Origin: Slackia sp. ZJ119
GTDB lineage: Bacteria; Actinomycetota; Coriobacteriia; Coriobacteriales; Eggerthellaceae
Assembly (NCBI RefSeq): GCF_011039175.1
Contig: NZ_JAAKEN010000006.1
Location: 62,001-126,000 of the forward strand
Direction of reading: 5' to 3'
Length of the DNA stretch: 64,000 nucleotides
The notes beneath the pieces are model-generated. The model did not search any database. It saw nothing but the letters and a program-made list of their open reading frames with translations, and was not told where the DNA came from. Positions 52,387 to 60,561 of this stretch are shown one piece after another; positions within the stretch are counted from its first letter, which is position 1; each line of letters begins with the position of its first letter. Both the position numbers and the translations under genes were made by a program.

Positions 52387-52606
52387 CATGGCTTTCAGAC
52401 GCGGGCAGAAACGCCGGGCGGCGCGACGGCGGACGCAGGCTGAAGTTCCAGGCGGTTCGGCGGTGGACGCGGGTCAAAGGTTCGGGCAGCGGGTCCAAGC
52501 GTCGCAGCACCGCCGACCTTGCAAGAGAAGTCTGCGCAGGACTTCCGACGGCGCTTCTCGAGGGCCGCCGAAGTTCACAGGCGCCTTCACCCCCCGAAGC
52601 CGAGCC

Positions 52607-53494
52607 TTATCCGGCGTGCGTGCGGACAGCTTGGTAGTTCTGCAGGTAGGACGCGAATTCGGGCGAGGTGTCGGAGTTTCCGGTGCGCCAGGCTTTGTGG
52701 TCGATGATGTCGCTCTCGAAACCGTAGTACGCATCGATGTAGGCGATCAAGCGGTCGAGGGCGTCAAGCTGCTCAGCGGGGTAGTCGCCCCCTCCGCCCA
52801 CGTGGACCATCTCGATGCCGACCGAGTGCGAATTCATGCCGTAGTCAGCCGCCCAGTCACCGATGGGCGTCGTGCCCACCTTGTCGTCGCGCGACTCGTC
52901 TTCCACCCCGTACCAGGCATTATGTCCGGTATCGCCATACCCGGCATGATGCGCGATGGCGTCGAGCGGCACGCACTGGAAGATGGAGCCGTCCTTCCCG
53001 ACGATGAAGTGCGCCGCCACGCCTGTACCGTTTCCGTCCCAGTAGTCGATGACCGACTGCGGATCGCCGTCGCCTTCGGTGTCGTGCAGCACGATGTACT
53101 TCTGATGCTCGGGGCCTTTGTAGCCGTGGTCGAAGGATGCGCGGAAGTCCTCGACGATGCCGAGGTCCGCGCGAAGGGCCTCGGGGTCGGCCGCTTCTTC
53201 CGCCGCGGCGCTTTCGGCTTCGGCTGCTGCGGCGGCCGCCGTTTGCGCTTCGGCTTCCGCTTCCGCCTCGGACGCTGCGCCTTTCTCACCTGCGGTTTCT
53301 TCGCCGGCTTCGCCTTCTTGATCGCTCGGCGCCGCCGCTGGCTGTTGCTCGGCCTGTGCGGACGCCTCTTCCGGCTGGTCCACGTACGCCTCGTTGGTGA
53401 TGTCGCCGCCGCAGCCGAAAAGCGCCAGCGAGCAGACAAGACACGTGCCGGCTGCCGCTTTCAGAGCCCTGCGCGACGATGGAAAGCCTCTCAT
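52607..53494 (-). CDS. Lipoprotein N-acetylmuramoyl-L-alanine amidase (amidase_2)
   Basis: 295 aa. Start ATG 53494 has AAGGAGG; signal peptide and lipobox SLALFGC near residue 28, then GGDITNEAY. A Glu/Ala-rich linker (about 40-105) leads to the amidase_2 domain (about 115-260): zinc ligand His in YIVLHDTEGDGDP, the HHAG motif with the second His, and DHKAWRTGNSDTSPEF, whose Asp is the likely third ligand. It cleaves the bond between MurNAc and L-Ala, on the outer face of the membrane. Gap of 10 bp from the upstream beta-lactamase-fold lipoprotein. Both share a CGGDIxN(E/D)xY motif after the lipid Cys. Confidence 0.9.
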   Translation of the reverse strand: MRGFPSSRRALKAAAGTCLVCSLALFGCGGDITNEAYVDQPEEASAQAEQQPAAAPSDQEGEAGEETAGEKGAASEAEAEAEAQTAAAAAAEAESAAAEEAADPEALRADLGIVEDFRASFDHGYKGPEHQKYIVLHDTEGDGDPQSVIDYWDGNGTGVAAHFIVGKDGSIFQCVPLDAIAHHAGYGDTGHNAWYGVEDESRDDKVGTTPIGDWAADYGMNSHSVGIEMVHVGGGGDYPAEQLDALDRLIAYIDAYYGFESDIIDHKAWRTGNSDTSPEFASYLQNYQAVRTHAG

Positions 53495-53504
53495 TGCGGC
53501 CTCC

Positions 53505-54599
53505 TTATGCAACTTCGCCGTTGGCCCGCGCGGTTTCGATGGCCGTCGTCACTTCGCCCATGAGAGACAGGGCCGAACCTTCGTCCACACCCTCGACGAA
53601 CACCGACAGCACATAGGGCGCCTCGCCTTGGACGATGCCGGCGTCGTGTTTGACGTTGGTCAGCGTGCCCGTCTTGTGCGCAAACGTTTCGCCTGATGAC
53701 AGGCTTGCCGCAATGCCGCCCGCGTCGGTTTGCTGCGACAGGAAATCGGTGGCCAGCTGGCTCAGCTCGGGCGTGTAGAATTCGCCGTTGGCGATGAGGA
53801 TGAGAATGACAGCCGCATCGTCGGAGCTCATGTGGTTTTCGATGCCGGCCGCCTGGGCGTCGGTGTCCATCATGTAGCGCTGCAGCGACGTGGCGTTCAG
53901 GCCCAGCTTGGCGGCCTCTTCGTTGACGGCGTCCATGCCGACCAGGTCGATGAGCATGTTGGTGGCCACGTTGTCGCTTTCGGCGATCATATGCCTGACG
54001 AGGTCGCTGAGGGACAGTTGCGTTCCAGGACCTGATCCTTGAAGCGTACCAGTTCCGCCCACGATGTCGGAATCCTGCACGGTATAACTGTCCTCCAACG
54101 CAAGGTACCCGCTGTTGACCTGGTCAAACACCTCGGCCATGATAGCCAGCTTTATCATCGACGCCGACACGTGCGGCTCGCTGCCGTCAACCGCGAACGT
54201 CGCATAGCCATCGAGATCGGACAAGCTGGTGTAGGTGACCGACGCGTTAGCGCCGTAAGACGAGATGATGCCGGACACCGTGGCGGCCAGGTTTTCGGCA
54301 ATGGGACGCTGCTCGGGAGCCGTGTCGGCGGGCTCGGCAGGCTCTTGCGCGGGCGCCTCTTCAGGAGCGGCCTCTTCAGGGGCCGCCTCTTCGGGGGCGG
54401 CTTCTTTCGCCTGGTCAGACGCTTCTTCGGCCGTTTCCGCCGCCTCGCCGCCATCGTCGGCAGAGCCTTCGTCGACCACTGCCAGGTCGTCGCGGTATTC
54501 GTCGTTGTTGATGTCGCCCCCGCAGGACGCAAGCATCGGCGCCACAGCGAGCGATGTCGCTAAAATCCCGCCGATGATCAGGGGTTTCACCTTTCGCAT
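53505..54599 (-). CDS. Beta-lactamase-fold lipoprotein (class A-like serine hydrolase)
   Basis: 364 aa from the ATG at 54599 (AGGAGG 8 nt ahead; the ATG at 54605 is too close). Lipobox PMLASC near residue 26, then GGDINNDEY. Glu/Ala/Pro linker to about 95. The domain has the active-site SxxK in SASMIKLAIMAEV, the SDN-type motif AESDNVATNM and HKTGTLTNVKHD. The expected omega-loop Glu (ExxLN) is not visible: the region reads RYMMDTDAQAAG. So it may bind penicillin or wall substrates without efficient beta-lactam hydrolysis. It could be a D,D-peptidase-like or sensor protein. In tandem with the amidase. Confidence 0.86.
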   Translation of the reverse strand: MRKVKPLIIGGILATSLAVAPMLASCGGDINNDEYRDDLAVVDEGSADDGGEAAETAEEASDQAKEAAPEEAAPEEAAPEEAPAQEPAEPADTAPEQRPIAENLAATVSGIISSYGANASVTYTSLSDLDGYATFAVDGSEPHVSASMIKLAIMAEVFDQVNSGYLALEDSYTVQDSDIVGGTGTLQGSGPGTQLSLSDLVRHMIAESDNVATNMLIDLVGMDAVNEEAAKLGLNATSLQRYMMDTDAQAAGIENHMSSDDAAVILILIANGEFYTPELSQLATDFLSQQTDAGGIAASLSSGETFAHKTGTLTNVKHDAGIVQGEAPYVLSVFVEGVDEGSALSLMGEVTTAIETARANGEVA

Positions 54600-54669
54600 A
54601 GCCATACCCTCCTACAATCCGGCCGTTTGCATCCACAGCGTTTCGGTTTTATTCGTGCGCCTATGGTAA

Positions 54670-54906
54670 CAAGTTCTCGTCAAACGCAGCACAACGGCAA
54701 CGCAAAACGGGTCGATCCTTCATAAGGGAAGGTGGCGGGGGAACGGATCCGACGACCCACCGCTTTGGATAGCCGTCGGCGTGCTTGCCGATGGCAGAAT
54801 GGCGGAATTGGTCGGCTTTCTGGACGAAGACGGCATCTGGTGCGTCTTTCACGCCATGGTTCCGCCCACGAAGAAATTCAAGAAAGAACTCGGATTCACG
54901 CGTTAG
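54670..54906 (+). pseudogene. 5'-truncated toxin-like gene upstream of an RHH antitoxin
   Basis: An open stretch ends at TAG 54904-54906, inside the antitoxin RBS. The translated end reads WIAVGVLADGRMAELVGFLD then EDGIWCVFHAMVPPTKKFKK, a compact conserved domain that I associate with small toxin partners of CopG-type antitoxins. Upstream the frame lacks any ATG with an RBS, and a TAA at 54667 closes it, so the N-terminus appears lost or a weak start (GTG 54781) is used. The neighbouring antitoxin supports a former toxin-antitoxin pair. Confidence 0.5.
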
Positions 54907-54912
54907 GAGGAC

Positions 54913-55200
54913 ATGATGACGGCGATAAAGGCAGCAAACGGACAGCTGGTCACTGACGAGATGATAAGCTCATGGTGCGAGTCGCTGGACCGCAACGAGT
55001 GGCCTAACGGCTGGAAAAACGTCGGTGACGTGGTCCACGGCAAGCCGCCGGTCGACTCGGAAAGCAGCGTGGTTCTTTCCGTGAAGGTGCCGGTCGGGAT
55101 GAAGAGGGCCATCGAGGCTCGCGCCAAAAACAAAGGGATGTCAACAAGCGCAGCGGCTCGCGAGCTGCTGGAAAACGGGCTCCTGGCAACAAGCGTTTAG
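54913..55200 (+). CDS. Ribbon-helix-helix (CopG-like) antitoxin-type protein
   Basis: 95 aa. Start ATG 54913 or 54916, with AGGAGG just before. The C-terminal half reads SVVLSVKVPVGMKRAIEARA, then KGMSTSAAARELLENGL, the strand-helix-helix pattern of CopG/Arc DNA-binding antitoxins. The N-terminal half (LVTDEMISSWCESLDRNEWP) would contact the toxin. The upstream toxin-like frame overlaps its RBS, indicating one operon. Terminated by the hairpin at 55258. Confidence 0.75.
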   Translation: MMTAIKAANGQLVTDEMISSWCESLDRNEWPNGWKNVGDVVHGKPPVDSESSVVLSVKVPVGMKRAIEARAKNKGMSTSAAARELLENGLLATSV

Positions 55201-55257
55201 AGATGGGGCTACGCTGATGAAACATGGACTGGCTTTCAGGGGCCCGAAAAGCAAAAA

Positions 55258-55293
55258 GCTGGCCAGAGAAGTAACCTCTGACCAGCATTTTTT
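55258..55293. terminator. Bidirectional terminator between antitoxin gene and tRNA-Thr
   Basis: GCTGGCCAGAG-aagtaac-CTCTGACCAGC with ATTTTTT on the plus strand and, on the minus strand, TTTTTGC. Serves both the antitoxin gene and the tRNA. Confidence 0.88.
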
Positions 55294-55294
55294 C

Positions 55295-55370
55295 TGGAGC
55301 CAACGAGCGGATTCGAACCGCTGACCTACGCATTACGAGTGCGTTGCTCTACCAGCTGAGCCACGTTGGC
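55295..55370 (-). tRNA. tRNA-Thr(CGT)
   Basis: 76 nt including an encoded CCA. Acceptor GCCAACG pairs with CGTTGGC; D arm GCTC-AGCTGGTAGA-GC; anticodon stem ACGCA with loop CTCGTAA (anticodon CGT, reading ACG) and TGCGT; T arm GCGG-TTCGAAT-CCGC. All arms pair well. Confidence 0.97.
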
Positions 55371-55591
55371 AAACGGCTTCTTGCGAAGCGCAGGACCGAA
55401 GTATAGCGGAAGGCTCAAGCCGATGCAAGACGCCGTTACAGAACCATCACGAATGGCCGGCGAGAGGGCAAACGGGCAACACCGCGCGGTCTGGACGGCA
55501 AGGCGGCCCAGAAGGTGCCGCCACCCCCGCAGCCCGACCGACGGCCGGGCAACCTCCACGCGCTGCCAGGCCGCACAAACCCGCGCCGCGC

Positions 55592-56527
55592 TTACAGCAC
55601 GTTCGTGAAGCGGATGTTCAGGTCGACCGAAGTGGAGATGCCCGAAATATACGCTTCGTTCGTATACTGCCACAGAGCGAGGGGAATCGACAGCGTCGGC
55701 CGGGGCACGCCGTATTCCGCGAGCCACACCGGACGGTCCCCCAGATCGTTCAAATCGAGGCGAACGAGGTCGTGCGCGTTGCCATAGATGATGGTCGAAT
55801 AGCCGGCCGCCTCGATGACCTCGCAAAACGCCTTCGCGCACGCCGTCAGATCGCTGCGGCTCACCTTGTTCGCCCGGCCGTCGGGCGACTCGACCGTCTC
55901 GTGGTCGAACGCCACCGGCAGATCAAGTTGCCGCCCGCCGATCTGGTCAAGCGTCATCTGCGCTTCTTCGCGAGCCTCTTCCACCGTTGTGGCCTGGGAA
56001 AAGAAGTACGCGCCCGTTTCCAAGCCGGCCGCTTTCGCACCGTCGAGGTTCGTCGCGCAATATTCGTCGGGGATCAGGGAGCCTTCCGTGTAGCCGCGGC
56101 TGCCCGCCCGCACATAGGCGAACTCGATGCCCTCCGCAGCTACCGCCGACCAGTCGATCTGCCCTTGATGGTCTGACACGTCCACGCCGGTCTGCGAACA
56201 CGGCTTGCCGTCCTCTTCGTAGGAGGCAAACCCGTTTTCCCAGGTCAGACCTGCCCATCTATCAGCGGTTTCGCCTTGTCCCGCCTCTTGCGACGCGCCG
56301 GGCTGCTGCGACGAGGCGCTTTGGCACATCGACGCCAGCAAGGCCACCGCAACGAGCGCCGCCACGACCGCGACGAGCCCCGCCACGATCGGCCGGCGTG
56401 CGACGGCGCCTCTCGACGCCTTCCTGTACCCGCCCAGCGCCTCGTGCGACGACTCGATCTTGAGCGGCACCCCCGGGGAAGCGTGCTTGGCTCTTGCGGG
56501 CGGGCGACGGGTTCGCTGCTGCCTCAT
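55592..56527 (-). CDS. GH25-family lysozyme, membrane-anchored or secreted
   Basis: 311 aa. Basic cytoplasmic start of about 45 residues, membrane helix/signal anchor (IVAGLVAVVAALVAVALLAS) near 47-66, linker, then GH25 domain (about 110-311) opening with TGVDVSDHQGQIDWSAV, containing FAYVRAGSRGYTEG, the active-site acidic pair in PVAFDHETVE and closing PLALWQYTNEAYISG. It cleaves the MurNAc-GlcNAc glycan bond. Starts 12 bp after the DUF368 stop on the same strand; both relate to wall turnover. Confidence 0.92.
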   Translation of the reverse strand: MRQQRTRRPPARAKHASPGVPLKIESSHEALGGYRKASRGAVARRPIVAGLVAVVAALVAVALLASMCQSASSQQPGASQEAGQGETADRWAGLTWENGFASYEEDGKPCSQTGVDVSDHQGQIDWSAVAAEGIEFAYVRAGSRGYTEGSLIPDEYCATNLDGAKAAGLETGAYFFSQATTVEEAREEAQMTLDQIGGRQLDLPVAFDHETVESPDGRANKVSRSDLTACAKAFCEVIEAAGYSTIIYGNAHDLVRLDLNDLGDRPVWLAEYGVPRPTLSIPLALWQYTNEAYISGISTSVDLNIRFTNVL

Positions 56528-56539
56528 GGCCGACCCCTG

Positions 56540-57643
56540 CTACTTTCGCGCGTGGGCGCCACGCTCAGCCTTGGAGCGCCTGCCGGACGCCGAAGAGCGC
56601 GTATGACCTGCGGAAACGACAGGACTCATCGGTTGGGACGGCTGCTCGGCCGCAGTGGAACCAGCGGAATCAGAGCCGTCCGCCGAAGCGGCACCGCCCC
56701 GCACGCGCGGCATCGATCCCGTCTTCGACGCGGCTCGGGGGATGGACGTCTGCTCTTCGGCCGCCTTCCCACGCGACAACAGCCACTGCAGCCCTTGCAA
56801 CGCCGCCACGATCACGGCTCCCAACAGGAAAAACAGCAGCGAGAACGTCTCTGGCGCCAACGGCGGCTGCGGCACGTCGAGCGTCAGCGGCCCTTTCGCG
56901 ATGGCGTAGAGCGACCCGATCATCATGCCGATGATGAGGTAGATGGTCTGCCCGCGGAAATGCTCGAGGCAAAACCGCACAAGCCGAACGACCAGCACGA
57001 TACCGCACGCCACGCCCGCAATGAACACGAGCACGACCGGAAGATACGTGAAATCAAGGCTTATCAGTCCGCGAACCGCCCCCAATATGGGCAGGTAAAG
57101 CCCGAAAATGAGCAGCAGCGTGGAACCGGAGATGCCCGGCAGCACCATCGCCGAAATGGCCACCATGGCCGCAACGAACACGTACGCGGCGGCCAACGGC
57201 GTCAGCGCGGCGACGTCGATGCCCAAACCGTCGCCCGACAACGGATTGATCAGCGTCACGCCAACGACCAACGCCGCGCCCGCAAGCACAAAAAACGCGA
57301 ACGGCCATTTCTGCTTCAGCCCGGCGCGTTCCTGGAAGGCGACGATGGGAATCGCGCAGATAATGAAGCCCATGAACAGCGAGCTGACCTCGTAAATGTG
57401 TTCCTCGAACAGGCTGGTGAGCACCAGCACCGCCAGCACAAAGCCGAACACCCAGCCGATTCCCAGCTTGATCAGCCACAAGATGGCGGCTTTTCGCGCG
57501 TCGCGACCGCCGTGGACGACGTCGTCGAGCGACGAGATGAACCGATCGTAGAAGCCGAGCAGAAACGCGATGGTGCCGCCCGACACGCCAGGAACGCTGT
57601 CGGCAAGGGCCATGCAAAAGCCGCGAATGAATTGTACAAGCAT
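56540..57643 (-). CDS. DUF368-family undecaprenyl-phosphate translocase (PopT-like)
   Basis: Polytopic membrane protein, about 367 aa. It begins MLVQFIRGFCMALADSVPGV with the signature PGVSGGTIAFLLGFYDRF, repeated as PGISGSTLLLIFGLYLP, an internal duplication. Eight to nine helices run to about residue 275. A C-terminal disordered Ser/Gly/Arg tail of about 90 residues is unusual. DUF368 proteins are reported to return the carrier lipid undecaprenyl phosphate across the membrane for wall synthesis. Start 57643 matches family N-termini; an in-frame ATG at 57676 is the alternative, and the RBS is weak for both. Confidence 0.87.
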   Translation of the reverse strand: MLVQFIRGFCMALADSVPGVSGGTIAFLLGFYDRFISSLDDVVHGGRDARKAAILWLIKLGIGWVFGFVLAVLVLTSLFEEHIYEVSSLFMGFIICAIPIVAFQERAGLKQKWPFAFFVLAGAALVVGVTLINPLSGDGLGIDVAALTPLAAAYVFVAAMVAISAMVLPGISGSTLLLIFGLYLPILGAVRGLISLDFTYLPVVLVFIAGVACGIVLVVRLVRFCLEHFRGQTIYLIIGMMIGSLYAIAKGPLTLDVPQPPLAPETFSLLFFLLGAVIVAALQGLQWLLSRGKAAEEQTSIPRAASKTGSMPRVRGGAASADGSDSAGSTAAEQPSQPMSPVVSAGHTRSSASGRRSKAERGAHARK

Positions 57644-57855
57644 AGGGAAGAACTTTCTCCGTGCAAAACCGGTCATTGTAATGGGCTTATGATACCAGCG
57701 GTTTCGCGTCTCCGGGAAACCCTCACCGAATGGAAACAGCGCCGACATGTGCTCGTGACCAGGCAAGGGCCGACGGGGCGAAAAGGCGGCAGATGCCCAT
57801 GCGCTCGAAAGGTCTGCAGAGGCCGCACGTATATATAACGGCTCGCTGAGACATT

Positions 57856-57892
57856 CGTTATTTATACGATTCGCTAAAAGGTATAAATAACG
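57856..57892. promoter_or_regulatory. Perfect 12-bp inverted repeat upstream of a candidate small RNA
   Basis: CGTTATTTATAC (57856-57867) and GTATAAATAACG (57881-57892), spacer 13 bp. AT-rich in a GC-rich genome, immediately before a promoter-like TTGCTT-N17-TATAAG. It looks like an operator. Confidence 0.6.
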
Positions 57893-57924
57893 ATTGCTTG
57901 CTGGGTACACCTGGCGTATAAGCA

Positions 57925-58056
57925 CGGCTTGTCCAGCAGATGCCACGCACCAAGCGTTATATGACTGCGACGGATATAGTTGTCGACGCTTCTTGGCCAA
58001 AATGCCGGCAGCGCTGGCCAGATTGACTTGCCGCCAGCGCTGTTGGCGGCGTTTTT
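57925..58056 (+). ncRNA. Candidate small RNA with promoter and terminator
   Basis: Promoter-like TTGCTT (57894-57899), 17-bp spacer, TATAAG (57917-57922). About 100 bp further is a textbook terminator GCCGCCA-gcgctgt-TGGCGGC-GTTTTT (58030-58056). Between them no ORF has an RBS; the longest is 28 codons. The predicted transcript is about 125 nt. It lies in the 57644-58785 gap, which otherwise contains MITE copy B and a minisatellite. Confidence 0.45.
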
Positions 58057-58075
58057 ACTGGAGGGTGGGTCTTGC

Positions 58076-58323
58076 GATGTGAAGGAATTGTGTAGTTGCG
58101 CTATTTGGGCTGAATTTTGCGGGTTTGCGCATCATTTTGCTGGTACTTCTGCCTGGGAGAGGCTAAAAATGCCGTATATATACCGTAGTTTATGCTCTTT
58201 TGCCGCCGAAAAGGGCTGAAACGGTGGCTTTGGCGGCGTTTTCAGGGCACTTCTGGCTTGATATGATGCGCAAAAGGTGATTTTCGCGCATCAAAATCTC
58301 CAGTACACATTTTCTTCATATTA
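58076..58323. repeat. MITE-like element, copy B
   Basis: About 248 bp. Right end AAAATCTCCAGTACACATTT (continuing TCTTCATATTA) is the inverse of the left ATGTGAAGGAATTGTGTAGT, the left being more decayed. Shares GCGGGTTTGCGCATCATTTT with copy C and GTATATATACCGTAGTTT with copy A. No coding frame. Confidence 0.75.
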
Positions 58324-58384
58324 TGGATGGCTTCGTTCCCCGGCGAGCGCTGCCCGGTGCGGAAGCCTGAGCCGCACCCGCAAA

Positions 58385-58785
58385 AAGCCCCCGCCGAAGC
58401 AAGGGCTCGAACAAATGCTGCGAAAGCCAGGGAAGGCCGACGCCGGGGTGCAACCCTCCTGCGCAGCCGACCCAGCCGTGGCACAACCCTCCTGCGCAGC
58501 CTGCCCAGCCGGGATGCAGCCAGCATCGGAGCACAGCCAGCCCCGGATTGCAACCCGCCCCGGAGTTCGTCCTGCTTGCGCAGCCTGCGCGGCTGGAGTG
58601 CAACCAGCGCCGAGGCGCAACCGACATCGGCGTGCAACCGGCCCCGGGGTACAGCCGGCCCCGGAGTGCGACCTTCCCGCGCAGCCGACCCAGCCGGGGT
58701 GCAACCCGCCTCAAATGCAACCGGCGCCGGGGTGCAGCCAGCATCGGAATGCTGGCGGCCTCGGGATACGGCCGGCGCCGGGCGC
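58385..58785. repeat. Minisatellite of about 17-18-bp units, near GGGGTGCAACCGGCGCC
   Basis: Degenerate copies such as GGCGTGCAACCGGCCCC, GGGGTACAGCCGGCCCC and GGGGTGCAGCCAGCATC run from beside copy B up to the groEL stop codon. Different consensus from the 9040-9425 array but the same unit length and the same place between a MITE-like copy and the end of a minus-strand gene. Confidence 0.75.
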
Positions 58786-60396
58786 CTAGTCTTCCTCGGC
58801 GTCCGACTTCTTCTTCGGCGCGTCGTAAACGGCGGCGTCGGTGATCAGCACCAGGCCGGCGACCGATGCGGCCATTTCCAGCGCCGTCTTCGTCACGAGC
58901 GTCGGATCGGAGATGCCGCGCGGAATCATCGGGCCGTACGTGCCATCGGCGCAGTTCAGGCCTTCGCCGTAGGGCAGTTGGCGGGTTTTCTCCACCACCA
59001 CGGACGGCTCGAAGCCGGAGTTCTCGGCCAGCGTGCGCACTGGAACTTCCAGCGCCTGGCGCACGACGTCCACGCCGCGAGCCTCGTCTTCGGGCAGGTC
59101 GACCAGCGCATCGAGCGCCGGCACGGAATTCAGGAAGGCCACGCCGCCGCCGGGAACAAGCCCATGCTTGGCGGCCGAGCGCGTCGCCAGCAGCGCGTCC
59201 TGGATGCGGATGCGCATCTCTTCCATCTCGGACTCCGTGGGAGCGCCCACCCTCATGACCGCGATGCCGCCGGTCAGCTTCGACAGGCGTTCGCGCAAAA
59301 CGTCCTGGTCATAGCCGGAATTCTTGTCGTCGATCTGCGCACGGATCTGGGCGCAGCGGGCCTCGATCGCCTCAGGCTTGCCCTTGCCGCCGATGATGAC
59401 GCAGCGGTCCTTCGTGATCATGACCGTGTCAGCGCGGCCGAGCAGGTCCTTCCGCGCATCCTTCAGCGACAGGCCCTTGTCCGGCGTGAAGTACGTGCCG
59501 CCGGTCAAGATGGCGACGTCTTCGGTCTCGGTCTTGCGGCGGTCGCCGTCCATCAGCCCCGGCGCCTGCACGCCGACGGTCTTCAGCGTGCCTTTGCGGC
59601 GGTTCAGCATGAGGTTCTTGAACGACTCGCCGCGGATGTCGTCGGCCAGAACAAGCAGCGGATGCCCCGACTTCATGACCTCTTCCAGCATGGGAATAAC
59701 GTCGCTGAAGTTGTCGGCCAAGCGCTGGTCGGTGATGAGAATGTAGGGTTCGTGCAGCTCGGCGGTCATGCGGCCGAAGTCGTCGGCCATGTCCGGCGCC
59801 ATCAGGCCGTGCTCGAACATGAGGCCCTTCTGGATGTCGATCTCGATGCCCATCGTGTTGGACTTCTCGACCGAAATGATGCCGTCCTTTCCGATTTCGG
59901 CCAGCGCCTCGGCGATCTTCGCGCCGATCTCTGGGTCGCCGGACGAGACGGTGGCGACCTCCGCCATCTGCTCGGGCGTCGACACCTCGGTTGCGTGCGC
60001 CTCCACGTCGGCCACGACCGCCGCGACCGCCTTGTTGATGCCGCGGCGCAGCGCCAGCGGATCGGTGCCGGCCAGCACGAGGCGCATGCCTTCCTGGATC
60101 ATCGCGTCGGCCAGGATGGTAGCCGTCGTCGTGCCGTCGCCTGCGTCGATGTTCGTTCCCATGGCCGCCTCGCGCACGACCTTCATGCCGATGTTGCGCA
60201 CCGGATTCTCCAGGTCGACGTTGGCCGCCACCATGGCGCCGTCGTTGGAGAGGTTCGGGCGTTTCTGGTCCTTCTTCTGCAGCGCAACATAGCGGCCCTT
60301 CGGCCCCAGCGTGACGCGAACGGCCTCGGCAAGCTCGTGGACGCCGGCCGCCATCTGGGAGCGGGCGTCGTTTTCAAAGGCGATTTCTTTAGCCAT
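58786..60396 (-). CDS. groEL: Chaperonin GroEL (Hsp60)
   Basis: ATP-driven folding chamber subunit, 536 aa. It begins MAKEIAFENDARSQM and has the ATP site VTLGPKGRYVAL and AGDGTTTATILADAM, the hinge motif HGLVPGGGVAFL and PYGEGLNCADGTYG. The C-terminus ends KKKSDAEED without the usual Gly-Gly-Met repeats. Start ATG 60396 follows AAAGGA. No groES is adjacent, as in several actinobacteria with separate genes. A CIRCE lies upstream. Confidence 0.96.
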   Translation of the reverse strand: MAKEIAFENDARSQMAAGVHELAEAVRVTLGPKGRYVALQKKDQKRPNLSNDGAMVAANVDLENPVRNIGMKVVREAAMGTNIDAGDGTTTATILADAMIQEGMRLVLAGTDPLALRRGINKAVAAVVADVEAHATEVSTPEQMAEVATVSSGDPEIGAKIAEALAEIGKDGIISVEKSNTMGIEIDIQKGLMFEHGLMAPDMADDFGRMTAELHEPYILITDQRLADNFSDVIPMLEEVMKSGHPLLVLADDIRGESFKNLMLNRRKGTLKTVGVQAPGLMDGDRRKTETEDVAILTGGTYFTPDKGLSLKDARKDLLGRADTVMITKDRCVIIGGKGKPEAIEARCAQIRAQIDDKNSGYDQDVLRERLSKLTGGIAVMRVGAPTESEMEEMRIRIQDALLATRSAAKHGLVPGGGVAFLNSVPALDALVDLPEDEARGVDVVRQALEVPVRTLAENSGFEPSVVVEKTRQLPYGEGLNCADGTYGPMIPRGISDPTLVTKTALEMAASVAGLVLITDAAVYDAPKKKSDAEED

Positions 60397-60427
60397 GGTG
60401 TGTCCTTTCAAGACGTGCGGGCCTAGG

Positions 60428-60454
60428 TTAGCACTCTTTGCCTTCGAGTGCTAG
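60428..60454 (-). promoter_or_regulatory. CIRCE operator (HrcA site) of groEL
   Basis: TTAGCACTC-N9-GAGTGCTAG, one base off the consensus GAGTGCTAA arm, 31 bp upstream of the groEL start. Predicts heat-inducible control through HrcA. Confidence 0.9.
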
Positions 60455-60561
60455 GTCATGCGTAAAGCGAACACACGCAGACCCGTCGGTTGCCGAACCG
60501 TGAACAACGGCGAGGGGAAGCTGCGGCGGTCGCGGTTGGATCGGCGGTTTCGTTTGCGTAC

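Noticed and set aside
55295-55370. An integration site at the tRNA-Thr gene
   Set aside because: No repeat of the tRNA 3' end or integrase was found within the window.
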